From the NCBI GenBank assembly GCA_015069695.1, contig JADCRZ010000056.1, positions 1-33,128 of the forward strand: a stretch of DNA of 33,128 nucleotides, given 5' to 3'. The DNA comes from Williamsia sp. (GTDB lineage Bacteria; Bacteroidota; Bacteroidia; Chitinophagales; Chitinophagaceae). Of this stretch, positions 1-7,470 are shown piece by piece. The position numbers were made by a program, and so were the translations under genes. The number at the start of each line of letters is the position of its first letter. The first letter of the stretch is position 1. The notes beneath the pieces are model-generated. The model had not been told where the DNA came from and ran no database searches. It saw only the letters and a list, made by a program, of their open reading frames with translations.

Positions 1-60
1 ATATCCAACCCTCCAGATCTAGCTTGTTCGTTGTAGCGCAGTGCAGTAAATTTTAGCCCC

Positions 61-119
61 TTTCAAACAGCCTTGATTTTTTTGCTTCTTTTTGCATCAA
101 GGCAAAAAGAAGACGGAGT
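61..119 (-). repeat. Hairpin repeat copy 1 (distal copy behind porT)
   Basis: Read on the minus strand, an 11-bp stem is formed by CTTCTTTTTGC (102-112) and GCAAAAAGAAG (85-95) around the loop CTTGAT. An A-rich linker and ATCAAGG (71-77) follow, and ATCAAG is complementary to the loop. The outer flank CTGTTTGAAA (61-70) is identical to that of the copy at the right end of the window. The unit 68-119 differs from copy 2 by one base, and the two repeat with a 59-bp period. It could be a 3' UTR structure, a terminator-like hairpin or a dispersed palindromic repeat. Confidence 0.85.
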
Positions 120-126
120 GCTCACT

Positions 127-178
127 CAGCCTTGATTTTTTTGCTTCTTTTTGCATCAAGGCAAAAAGAAGTCGGAGT
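127..178 (-). repeat. Hairpin repeat copy 2 (proximal copy behind porT)
   Basis: This is a near-identical tandem copy of the unit at 68-119. On the minus strand the 11-bp stem (161-171 with 144-154) begins exactly 8 nt after the porT stop codon. That is the same spacing as the copy that follows pdxA. The stem is A/U-rich and no U tract follows it in this orientation, so a classic intrinsic terminator is not obvious. Confidence 0.85.
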
Positions 179-179
179 C

Positions 180-911
180 TTACCCTTCAAAGATCAAAGA
201 AAACACGACCATCCGGGTTTTCATTTTGTCAATCACGTTGGAGAATTTTAGATCGGGGTCACGGCTGTGGGAATTGCTGATGCCGTTGCTGATCTTTATT
301 TCAGGAGATAGGATAAAATAGGGGAGATAGAAGTTAAAGCCGACTCCGGCTTCAATGCCGTAATCAACAGGTTGAAGTTTGACCAGTTCCTCCGCATTTT
401 TTGCCCTGGCCTTGCTGGAAAGGTCATACTCGGCTTTGAAGCCGCCCATGATGTAAAAGCGGAAGTTGTTGATCCGGTCGCTGCGGAACTTTACCTGTAC
501 GGGTACACCCAGCAGGATCGATTCGATGTTTTTGGTGATCACAGGTGCTTCTTCCACCGTAGGATACTTCAGCTTGTAGGTAATGGCCTTGTTCACGAAC
601 AGGAGTTGCGGAAATACTACCCGCACCTGGAAGCGGTCGCTGATGGTGAGGGTATGCATGCCCCCGATGCCCAGGCCAAATGTGTTTTCCGGACTGCTTA
701 CCAATACACTGTCGCGCTGCAGGAAGAGGGGATGCTGGTTGATTTGCAGCCGGCTTTGTGCACCCATGATGATGATGCCGAGATGATAAGGCTTTTCGTC
801 GGTTCCCGGAAGATTGATCCTGTCTCTCAACTGCGCACTGGCTGATCCACCGGCCAGCAGCATGCAGGCAAATAAGATCAGGGTACTTTTTCTCCGCAAT
901 AAATGGTGCAT
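180..911 (-). CDS. porT: PorT/SprT-family outer-membrane protein (type IX secretion)
   Basis: The product has 243 residues with a signal peptide (about 1-26, ending SASAQ). The rest is rich in alternating beta-strand segments (for example YHLGIIIMG, FRFYIMGGFKAEYDL, YGIEAGVGFNFYLP), as in small outer-membrane beta-barrels. PorT (P. gingivalis) and SprT (Flavobacterium) are of similar length, are needed for type IX secretion and, as I recall, lie next to ubiE as here. The start overlaps the end of ubiE by 34 bp, which suggests coupled translation; the next Met lies inside the signal peptide. A secreted protease with a T9SS-like tail sits 2 kb away. Another small porin-like barrel is possible, but gene order favours PorT. 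Confidence 0.8.
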   Translation of the reverse strand: MHHLLRRKSTLILFACMLLAGGSASAQLRDRINLPGTDEKPYHLGIIIMGAQSRLQINQHPLFLQRDSVLVSSPENTFGLGIGGMHTLTISDRFQVRVVFPQLLFVNKAITYKLKYPTVEEAPVITKNIESILLGVPVQVKFRSDRINNFRFYIMGGFKAEYDLSSKARAKNAEELVKLQPVDYGIEAGVGFNFYLPYFILSPEIKISNGISNSHSRDPDLKFSNVIDKMKTRMVVFSLIFEG

Positions 912-1627
912 ATTCCTAAGCTAAGCGTTTTTAAATAGGTATTGCTGTAACCTACTTCCTTGAGTATAGTTAAAAAATCATTCCCTTCGGGAAAAGCTTT
1001 CACGGAGTTGGTAAGATATTGGTATGCTTCGCGGTTGTGCGTGAGCAAACTGCCTACGCCTGGTGCAACTGTTTTCATATACATACTGTACAAACCCTGA
1101 AAAATCTTCCGGGGTTTTGAAAACTCCAGCACCACCAGTTTGCCACCGGGCTTTAGTACCCGCAGCATTTCCTGCAAACCGCTCCGCAGGTGTTCAAAAT
1201 TGCGTACTCCGAACGCCACTGTAACAGCATCAAACGATGCCTCAGGAAAATTTATTGCTTCACTGTCGCCCTTCAGCAACTGGATCTCCTTGTTTAACAT
1301 CAACTTAGCAATCTTCTTCCGGCCCAGTTCCAGCATGCCTTCAGAAATATCTACACCCGTTACCCTATCGGGCCGGAGCATGCGGTGAACAAGGATAGCC
1401 ACATCACCCGTTCCTGTTGCCACATCCAGCACTTGTTTGGGCCGGAGGGCCTTCAGCTCCCGGATAGCCCGGCGGCGCCAGTATTTGTCGATGCCGGCGC
1501 TTAAAAAGCGGTTGATAAAATCATAGCGAAAAGCAATGCGGTCGAACATCTGCGCAACCTGTTCTTTCTTGCTCAGACCGGAATGTTTGTAAGGCACAAT
1601 GGTATCGTGCGGTAGCGGGTTGTCCAT
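878..1627 (-). CDS. ubiE: Demethylmenaquinone methyltransferase UbiE/MenG
   Basis: This 249-residue class I SAM methyltransferase should catalyse C-methylation of demethylmenaquinone, the last step of menaquinone synthesis. Visible motifs are the family signature YDFINRFLSAGIDKYWRR, SAM motif I (VLDVATGTGD), SFDAVTVAFGVRNF and RVLKPGGKLVVLEFSKP. The ATG at 1627 (MDNPLPHD) is preferred over an upstream in-frame start at 1690 because the length then fits the family and a -7-like element (TATCTTTA, 1635-1642) lies between the two. That element ends only 7 nt before the ATG, so the transcript may be nearly leaderless. The gene is first in a two-gene unit with porT and divergent from ysxC. Confidence 0.93.
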   Translation of the reverse strand: MDNPLPHDTIVPYKHSGLSKKEQVAQMFDRIAFRYDFINRFLSAGIDKYWRRRAIRELKALRPKQVLDVATGTGDVAILVHRMLRPDRVTGVDISEGMLELGRKKIAKLMLNKEIQLLKGDSEAINFPEASFDAVTVAFGVRNFEHLRSGLQEMLRVLKPGGKLVVLEFSKPRKIFQGLYSMYMKTVAPGVGSLLTHNREAYQYLTNSVKAFPEGNDFLTILKEVGYSNTYLKTLSLGICTIYCGEKVP

Positions 1628-1634
1628 GAGCCTG

Positions 1635-1642
1635 TAAAGATA
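1635..1642 (-). promoter_or_regulatory. Candidate -7 element of ubiE
   Basis: TATCTTTA on the minus strand is one base off the Bacteroidota consensus TAnnTTTG and ends 7 nt before the chosen ATG. No convincing -33 TTG was found. It is listed because the same placement recurs upstream of rsmA. Confidence 0.4.
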
Positions 1643-1765
1643 CAGAATACCCCGTGGATTGGCGGATAGATGCAGGTGAAAGAGGCCCACTCCTCCCTGC
1701 GCATGTCAGCCGGAATTATTACTTTCACATCTGCCGCTGGCAAGAACAAGGCCGGGTAAACATCC

Positions 1766-2410
1766 ATGCTTATTTTATCCTCTCAATATATCATCAGCAG
1801 TCCGGATTACACGCTTTGTCCTGCAGCCGACCGGCCGGAGTATGCTTTTATAGGCCGCAGCAATGTAGGCAAATCTTCTTTGATCAACATGCTCAGCAAC
1901 AACCAGCAATTGGCCAAAACCTCCAATTCGCCTGGCAAAACGCAAATGATCAATCATTTTGACGTCCGCAGTGCCACCAAAGAGGGGGCTAAACCAGACA
2001 ACTGGTACATCGTGGATCTGCCAGGATACGGCTTTGCGAAGGTTTCGCAAACGCAGCGGGCAAAATGGGAGAAAATGATTGAAAATTATTTCAAAAAACG
2101 CCCGAACCTTGTCAATGTGTTTGTGCTGATTGACAGCAGGCATACCCCACAGCAGATCGATCTCGACTTTATAAACCGGATGGGAGCGTGGGAGGTGCCC
2201 TTTTCCCTGGTGTTTACAAAGGCAGACAAAGAAACCCAGCTGCTGGTGAGCAGGCATGTAAAAGAGTTTCTCAACCGCATGCGCGAAACCTGGGAGTTTC
2301 TGCCCCCCCATGTAGTGACCAGTGCAGTGAAAAAAACAGGCCGCGAAAAGCTGTTGCAGCTGATCGATGGTATGAATAGTGAGTGGGAGTTACGCTCCCG
2401 GCAGCTATAG
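1766..2410 (+). CDS. ysxC: Ribosome-biogenesis GTPase YsxC/EngB
   Basis: The product (214 residues) is a TRAFAC-class GTPase of the YihA/YsxC/EngB family, which assists assembly of the 50S ribosomal subunit. Motifs: G1 GRSNVGKS (30-37), the switch I region with SNSPGKTQ (53-60), G3 DLPGYG (84-89), G4 TKAD (151-154) and G5 TSA (185-187). Length fits the family. It starts 138 bp from the divergent ubiE start and converges on the YkuK-like gene with a 40-bp gap, in which no terminator hairpin is visible. Confidence 0.95.
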   Translation: MLILSSQYIISSPDYTLCPAADRPEYAFIGRSNVGKSSLINMLSNNQQLAKTSNSPGKTQMINHFDVRSATKEGAKPDNWYIVDLPGYGFAKVSQTQRAKWEKMIENYFKKRPNLVNVFVLIDSRHTPQQIDLDFINRMGAWEVPFSLVFTKADKETQLLVSRHVKEFLNRMRETWEFLPPHVVTSAVKKTGREKLLQLIDGMNSEWELRSRQL

Positions 2411-2450
2411 GTCACCGGGATAAAGGAGGTAAGTTGTAAGAGGAGCCGTT

Positions 2451-2924
2451 TTAGTTCACGACTTTGTTGGCGCAGCTGCTGCTGGCAAATGCTTCGGGTT
2501 TGGCTTTAAACGCAAAGCCCATACCCAGGATATACCCCATGGCTTCTTTCAGGGCAGCATTGCTTTTGAACGTGGGATTGGTATTGATGTCCGCATGTAC
2601 TTCCATATCAACATCATACACGGTAAACAGATCGCAGAGCTCGTAGGCGATCTCAATACTTTTGGCCACTTCCAGGAGCATGCGTTCCTTGATGCTGAAC
2701 TGCTGGCGGGTCTTTTCATTGTGAATGAACATAAAGCCGCCGTGGCCTTCACGCAGGAACACGATCACGGTAGCAAATTCTGTTTCCAGGCCTTTTACCT
2801 GTGAGTCTGTACCGATGCAAACTTTTAATTTGTAACCATTGGCGGTTTCCCTTTTAATGGCCGTTTCTACGGCTTCGAGGATGGGAGCGTCGATCGGGTC
2901 GCCATTGAATTTTCTCCACAACAT
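2451..2924 (-). CDS. YkuK-like RNase H-fold protein (DUF458)
   Basis: The predicted protein has 157 residues from the ATG at 2924 (MLWRKFNGD); an in-frame TTG at 2951 would add nine. It resembles the YkuK/DUF458 family, predicted to adopt an RNase H-like fold: KVCIGTDSQVKG carries an Asp where an RNase H nuclease would place its first metal ligand, and DVDMEVHADINTNP and KSNAAL match remembered conserved segments. The family is poorly characterised, so nuclease activity is unproven. No signal peptide is seen, so it is probably cytoplasmic. It lies 67 bp after the secreted metalloprotease gene on the same strand, with no evident functional link. Confidence 0.75.
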   Translation of the reverse strand: MLWRKFNGDPIDAPILEAVETAIKRETANGYKLKVCIGTDSQVKGLETEFATVIVFLREGHGGFMFIHNEKTRQQFSIKERMLLEVAKSIEIAYELCDLFTVYDVDMEVHADINTNPTFKSNAALKEAMGYILGMGFAFKAKPEAFASSSCANKVVN

Positions 2925-2991
2925 AAATACGGGTTTTTCGAAGTTACCCAAAAACCTGTATACAACAAGTGGTGTGGATAGTATGTTGACA

Positions 2992-4569
2992 TTATTGTTT
3001 TATTAACTTCCTGACCTGGTTCTGCCTTCCGTTGGTGAATCTTATGAAAAGCATGCCTGCCGGGGCCTGGTGTATAGCTACCTGGTTTGTACCCTCCCTT
3101 GCATTTCCTTTGCAGATCAGCCTTCCCTGCCCGTCCACCACTTCGTAATCCCAGCTGCTCTTGCTGGTAAATACAATGGAACTTTTTACCGCCGTAGACT
3201 GCAGGCTGATCTCCTCAACCCGCTCACTTCCAGTAAGGTAGATGGTGTTGGAATAGTAAACCCCCTGTATGCCTGTTGCTTTCAAACGGTAATACCCAGC
3301 CGCAGGTTCGCAGGAAAAGGTTGTTGTGCTTGCGTCTACTGTCGTTAACAACTGAAACCGGCCTGCATCATCAGACCGTTCTATGCCGAGCGTCCGGATT
3401 GCTTCATCGCTCCTGAAGGACCAGGTAAGCGTATGATGGCCGGCCGCTTCTTGTCCCCTAAGTACAAATTGCTGCACCGGCAGGATGGTGACCAGACTGC
3501 CTGCAAGGAAATAAGAACCCAGGCTGCCGTATTCTGAATGATTGATATTCCCTGTTCCTCTTACTGCAAGATAATAGTCGCCGGCTTGCAGACTGGTATC
3601 CACGCCTGCATCAAGAAGCGCCGTTGGATTGTAGCTGCCCAGGGTATCAGAGGCTGCATTCAACAGAAGGATTTTTATATCGATGTTGGCGCCCTGGTTA
3701 CCGCTGCCTACATTTTGCGGTACTGCGTTTACCCGTAGGCGTGAATTGCGGAGGAGGGAGAGCTTGAACACATCTGCATCTGTCATCCGGTTGATCATGC
3801 CATTTACCTGGAAGCTTTCACCCTGCAGCGCAATAGACTCAGCACCTGTTATATTGTCGGCATGATCATCAGGTCTGTATCCAATGTTGTTGGTGGCTCC
3901 GGCAATCAGGTCCATATCGTTCTGGATCAGATCGCAACCTGTTGTGTTCGGACCTGTGTGCCAGGTGGTCATGTTTTTGGAATAACCCACTCCCATGATC
4001 GGCGCCCAGCCTATCTCTCCGGTGCCTTGCCCGGGGTTGTACTCGGACGTTTTTACGCAGTTGTCGTAAGCGCTCTGGTGCTGCAATCCCAGAGTATGGC
4101 CCGCTTCATGTGAACAGGCTTCTGCCACATTCTTGGGATTGTTATACAACAGGGCACTAAATACCCAGGCCGGTGTATCATCACCCCAGGTAAACGATCC
4201 GATATACGACACGCCGCCTGCACTTCCATACCAGCCTGAAGTAGGCGTGATCACCAGGTGTGTTCTCCTGTTATAAGGTGCTGCTGCATATACAGCTGAA
4301 TCAGTCGTAATGTTGATCGCGAAGGGGCGGTAGTCTTCTGCCACGCGGTTAAAAATTTCTATCACCGCTTCAGCCGAAAGGCCCGCGGGCTGTGCGTTTA
4401 TTGGGCCATTCCAGTTCCAGGGCGTGCCGCTTACATATTCACCATCGAAGTTGAGATAGATGGTAGCTGCAGCAGCCGGATAGCTGTTGAGCCGGGGCGT
4501 TTGTGCCTGGAGGAAATTAAATCCTAATAGGAGAAGCCATCTCCATACAAAGTAAATCCTGATTTTCAT
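2992..4569 (-). CDS. Secreted metzincin-like zinc metalloprotease with T9SS-type C-terminal tail
   Basis: The 525-residue product has an N-terminal signal peptide (about 1-23, ending LQAQ). The catalytic region holds the extended zinc site HEAGHTLGLQH (154-164) and a downstream IMGVGYS (191-197), which could supply the metzincin Met-turn. The middle (about 240-360) looks like a beta-rich bacterial pre-peptidase or PPC-like domain (DADVFKLSLL ... GDYYLAVRGTG). The last 75 residues, ending PAGMLFIRFTNGRQNQVRKL, resemble a type A T9SS sorting domain. The expected path is Sec export, then T9SS export across the outer membrane, consistent with porT nearby. It starts 18 bp after the stop of the small secreted protein upstream, so the two are probably co-transcribed. 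The substrate is unknown. Confidence 0.85.
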   Translation of the reverse strand: MKIRIYFVWRWLLLLGFNFLQAQTPRLNSYPAAAATIYLNFDGEYVSGTPWNWNGPINAQPAGLSAEAVIEIFNRVAEDYRPFAINITTDSAVYAAAPYNRRTHLVITPTSGWYGSAGGVSYIGSFTWGDDTPAWVFSALLYNNPKNVAEACSHEAGHTLGLQHQSAYDNCVKTSEYNPGQGTGEIGWAPIMGVGYSKNMTTWHTGPNTTGCDLIQNDMDLIAGATNNIGYRPDDHADNITGAESIALQGESFQVNGMINRMTDADVFKLSLLRNSRLRVNAVPQNVGSGNQGANIDIKILLLNAASDTLGSYNPTALLDAGVDTSLQAGDYYLAVRGTGNINHSEYGSLGSYFLAGSLVTILPVQQFVLRGQEAAGHHTLTWSFRSDEAIRTLGIERSDDAGRFQLLTTVDASTTTFSCEPAAGYYRLKATGIQGVYYSNTIYLTGSERVEEISLQSTAVKSSIVFTSKSSWDYEVVDGQGRLICKGNAREGTNQVAIHQAPAGMLFIRFTNGRQNQVRKLIKQ

Positions 4570-4587
4570 AGGGTAGGAACAAAAGCA

Positions 4588-5043
4588 TTATTCTACAATT
4601 ACCAGCGAGGCTTTTTCTTTTACCAGGTAGTACCGATCATCCTGCCCGGTGAGCAGCAGCACATCACCATAGCGTATGTTAACGACCCTTCCCAGATAAG
4701 TGATAGAAGAACCCGTGCCTCCAATGCGGGAAACCGTTAACAAAGCCCCGTCATAATTTGTACACTCGATGGTAACGTTGGTTACATGCTTGTTGCGGGC
4801 TACTTTTTCTTTTACAACGCCGGTCAAATAAGTTCCGGAGCCGAGGGGAATTTTGACGTGTTGATCGGCATCCAGCGAAAACAGCTGTTCGAGCTGTACT
4901 GCAGAGATGTTTGTTTTGGAAGAGAGCTGGTTAAAAAGAAGGGGTTTGTTGGGCAATGACTGTCGGACAGGAACCTGGGCACTTACAGAGAGATGCAGGA
5001 GATTGCACAGCAGGGCCGCACCCGCACAGATCGCGTGTTTCAT
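4588..5043 (-). CDS. Small secreted protein of unknown function
   Basis: This 151-residue protein starts with a clear signal peptide (about 1-22, ending VSA before Q). The mature part is rich in predicted beta strands (HVTNVTIECTNYDG, LLTVSRIGG, YGDVLLLTGQDD). It has no cysteine pair, membrane span or recognisable motif, and I do not recognise the family. It lies 18 bp upstream of the metalloprotease on the same strand, so co-expression is likely. A role as partner, inhibitor or surface substrate of that protease is conceivable but rests on position alone. Confidence 0.75.
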   Translation of the reverse strand: MKHAICAGAALLCNLLHLSVSAQVPVRQSLPNKPLLFNQLSSKTNISAVQLEQLFSLDADQHVKIPLGSGTYLTGVVKEKVARNKHVTNVTIECTNYDGALLTVSRIGGTGSSITYLGRVVNIRYGDVLLLTGQDDRYYLVKEKASLVIVE

Positions 5044-5089
5044 TGTATTGGATTAGAACCCCATAACGGCAGAAAGCCGGGCAATATTG

Positions 5090-5458
5090 TTAGTACTGTC
5101 CCGTACTTAACAAAACCAGGGTACAGGCTTCCATAGGCTGAATGCCATTTTGGACGGCCAGCTCCGCCAGCTCATCATTCTCTGCACCCGGATTGAAAAT
5201 GATCCGTTTGGGTTTCAGGGAAAGGATATAGTCGTAATACTGTTTTTGGTTGTTGGCGTTCAGATACAGGGTAACTGTATCGACTCCTTCCAGCGGCTTT
5301 GTTTCTGTACTGATCTCAACAGGGCCTGCCTTGCCGGCGCGCCTGCCAATACCAACTACAGGATGGTTCATGTTGTAAAGGCGGTTTAAAGCCAGATAGC
5401 TGTAGCGGGACGGATTGGGCGAAGCTCCCAGTACCAGCGTTTTTTTAGTGCCTGCCAT
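5090..5458 (-). CDS. CoA-binding domain protein (YccU-like)
   Basis: This 122-residue protein is a stand-alone CoA_binding_2 Rossmann domain. Visible signs are the N-terminal nucleotide-binding strand and loop LVLGASPNPSRYSY, PVVGIGRR, VDTVTLYLN, RIIFNPGAEN (a family hallmark) and ACTLVLLSTGQY at the C terminus. The family is widespread, with no firmly assigned reaction. It lies 52 bp downstream of the FAD oxidoreductase gene but has its own promoter-like sequence, so it may be transcribed separately from the polyketide cluster. The next gene follows after 46 bp. Confidence 0.85.
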   Translation of the reverse strand: MAGTKKTLVLGASPNPSRYSYLALNRLYNMNHPVVGIGRRAGKAGPVEISTETKPLEGVDTVTLYLNANNQKQYYDYILSLKPKRIIFNPGAENDELAELAVQNGIQPMEACTLVLLSTGQY

Positions 5459-5477
5459 AAAGTTTGAATTAGTGGTG

Positions 5478-5507
5478 TAAAATTATTCGATCTGCAGCGG
5501 ATACAAA
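5478..5507 (-). promoter_or_regulatory. Candidate promoter of the CoA-binding protein gene
   Basis: On the minus strand TTTG (5504-5507) is followed after 18 nt by TAATTTTA (5478-5485). This resembles the Bacteroidota -33 TTTG and -7 TAnnTTTG pair with the last base changed. The -7 element ends 19 nt before the ATG. It would separate this gene from the polyketide operon upstream. Confidence 0.5.
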
Positions 5508-5510
5508 AAC

Positions 5511-6701
5511 TCAAAACGGCTCACCATGGGTTTGTTTGATGAGGTAAGAAATAAAGGCAGGAAAAGGCTTTGCCGCGCGGATAAAAGCATCTGTCATCCA
5601 TGTTTTCCCAAACAGGCGCTGGATCAGCCGCCCAGCCTGCAGGCGGCGTGAAAACCGGTTAGTCCATTCCTGTATATAGGCCTGCTCCAGCTGTTCCCGC
5701 GTGATCCCTTTTTGCAGGAACTGGTGGATGAGCGGGGTGGCCAACTTGCTGGCATGAAGTCCCATGCTCATACCGTTTCCGCAAAGCGGTGTGATCAAAC
5801 CGGCTGCATCACCCAAGAGCAGCACACCCCGTTCTACCTGCGATTTTTGTTGAAACGAAATTTGTGAGATGGTGAGCGGCGAGCGATATAAGAACTCAGC
5901 CGATCCAAATATCTTTTTCAGATGGGGATTGCGGTGTAAAAAAATCTCTTCCATCCTGCTGATCGAATGGCCGCTCTTTAAAAGGTTGGCAGCCGTGGTC
6001 AGATAACACAGGCAGTATTTTCCTTCTTCGATGCGGGAGATGCCGCAATAACCATTTTCAAAATTGTGCAGCGCAATGGTATCAGGCAAGAAGTTGGTGC
6101 GTACATGGTATTTTACGCCTATCCAGTTGTTCAGCTTGCTGGGCCGTTGTTCTGCAAAGGGGCGTTTCCATTTGATGTCTAGATTGCTCTTTTTGCCAAA
6201 GCTGCCACACACCAGTTTTGCCTGGTACCGAACGCCGGAACACACTACTGTGGAAACATTCTTTCCATATACCACATCCCTGACCGTTGTGCCTTGCTTT
6301 AGCTGTACGCCATTTTCTACTGCAAGCCGGGCCAGCTCGCTATCGATCTTATAACGGCTGATGCCAAAACCACCCAGCGGAAGCGGATGCTGGATCATTT
6401 TTCCATTGGGTGCAGATACGATCAGGTTTTTTATACGAGGCAAATCCATGTTGCGGAGCGGATAACCCAATCCTTCCAAAAAATCCCAGCTTTCCATGCT
6501 GATATACTCACCACATACTTTGTGAAACGGATAGCTTTCTTTTTCCACCAACACCACGCTCCATCCCAGCCGGGCCAGCTGGATAGATAAGGCCAGTCCG
6601 GCCAGTCCGCCGCCAATGATGGCTACATCCACCATGGCTTCTTCTTCAGCCACCGCCGGTTGAACAAGCGGGTCGTTTTTATATGTGGAAAGATGGCTCA
6701 C
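5511..6701 (-). CDS. FAD-dependent oxidoreductase of the type III PKS cluster
   Basis: The product (396 residues) belongs to the geranylgeranyl-reductase/aromatic-hydroxylase group of flavoproteins. It has an FAD-binding GGGLAG (30-35) after DVAII, the motif KVCGEYIS (61-68) and the second FAD motif GDAAGLITPLCGNG (297-310). Such enzymes hydroxylate aromatic rings or reduce isoprenoid double bonds; either fits a neighbouring polyketide synthase and UbiA-type transferase. The start is a GTG only 2 bp after the methyltransferase stop; an ATG at residue 23 would cut close to the FAD motif. It is last in the four-gene cluster. The actual reaction is unknown. Confidence 0.85.
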   Translation of the reverse strand: MSHLSTYKNDPLVQPAVAEEEAMVDVAIIGGGLAGLALSIQLARLGWSVVLVEKESYPFHKVCGEYISMESWDFLEGLGYPLRNMDLPRIKNLIVSAPNGKMIQHPLPLGGFGISRYKIDSELARLAVENGVQLKQGTTVRDVVYGKNVSTVVCSGVRYQAKLVCGSFGKKSNLDIKWKRPFAEQRPSKLNNWIGVKYHVRTNFLPDTIALHNFENGYCGISRIEEGKYCLCYLTTAANLLKSGHSISRMEEIFLHRNPHLKKIFGSAEFLYRSPLTISQISFQQKSQVERGVLLLGDAAGLITPLCGNGMSMGLHASKLATPLIHQFLQKGITREQLEQAYIQEWTNRFSRRLQAGRLIQRLFGKTWMTDAFIRAAKPFPAFISYLIKQTHGEPF

Positions 6702-6703
6702 TT

Positions 6704-7438
6704 TTATAGTTTATCGACCGCGTTCGGGTAAACCTGGTTTGTTTGTACGGTTACCAGGTACCTGAAAGCCCATTTCCAGCTTACTTGATAGCTGTGGATG
6801 CCAGCCGCATGCAGCAGCTCCTTCCATTCCCTGCTTTTAAATCCCCTTTGTACAGATAAAGGTGCATCGTTCTTTACAAGGTAAGAAGAAGAAAAAAGGG
6901 CTGTCAAGGCTTTGATGGAGTAATAGGCAAGCGGATGGCGATGCAGGTCGTTGATAAAAAATCCGCTTGTTGCATGCTGCTGCATCCAGTGCAGCATGCC
7001 CGTTAGTTCCCCGTTCGTGAAGTGGTGGCAAAACAGGGAGGAAAAAACAATATCGGGTTTGCTGTTGAACCTGGCCAGCTTGTAATCAGCCGCTATCAAT
7101 TCGCAAGGAATGGAGCGAAGCTTGCGGGCAGCCACTTTAATGCATTCCGGATTGATGTCGACGCCTACAAAGCTGGCGTGGATGCCCTGCTTGCTGCACC
7201 AGCGGTGTACAGCGCGGATATTATCTCCGCCACCGCAGCCGATCTCACAGATCAGCCAGGATTTTTTTTCCGGCAGTTCCTTCCCAATCATCTTCTTGAT
7301 GCCTGCCAGCGTAATCGCATGTCCGCCCAGATAAGTGTTGATAAAATCGAGCTCCTGCATATTGCGTTCGATATCCGCAAACGGGATGTCGTCCCGGTCG
7401 AGCAGCTCTTTTTGGTATGAACGGCAGGAGAAGTCCAT
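6704..7438 (-). CDS. Class I SAM-dependent methyltransferase of the PKS cluster
   Basis: The 244-residue product has SAM motif I EIGCGGGDN (65-73), an acidic strand end FVGVDIN (motif II) and PDIVFSSLFCHHF in the motif IV position. It should methylate a small molecule, most simply an oxygen or carbon of the polyketide product. It lies 32 bp after the PKS stop and 2 bp before the oxidoreductase start, which argues for joint expression. It differs in sequence from the UbiE protein elsewhere in the window, so it is not a duplicate of that function. The acceptor is unknown. Confidence 0.85.
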   Translation of the reverse strand: MDFSCRSYQKELLDRDDIPFADIERNMQELDFINTYLGGHAITLAGIKKMIGKELPEKKSWLICEIGCGGGDNIRAVHRWCSKQGIHASFVGVDINPECIKVAARKLRSIPCELIAADYKLARFNSKPDIVFSSLFCHHFTNGELTGMLHWMQQHATSGFFINDLHRHPLAYYSIKALTALFSSSYLVKNDAPLSVQRGFKSREWKELLHAAGIHSYQVSWKWAFRYLVTVQTNQVYPNAVDKL

Positions 7439-7470
7439 AGAACAAATTAAAAGTACCCGTGAAATGGGCT

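Noticed and set aside
1-60. A possible coding fragment running off the left edge on the minus strand
   Set aside because: Short readings are open, but the piece is too short to support a gene and lies next to repeat DNA.
61-178. A CRISPR-like or tandem repeat array
   Set aside because: There are only two units with a 7-nt spacer, no cas genes, and a third copy lies 33 kb away; a dispersed hairpin repeat fits better.
372-845. A 157-residue plus-strand frame opposite porT
   Set aside because: The minus-strand frame has a signal peptide, family-like beta strands and fitting gene order; the plus-strand product has no recognisable features.
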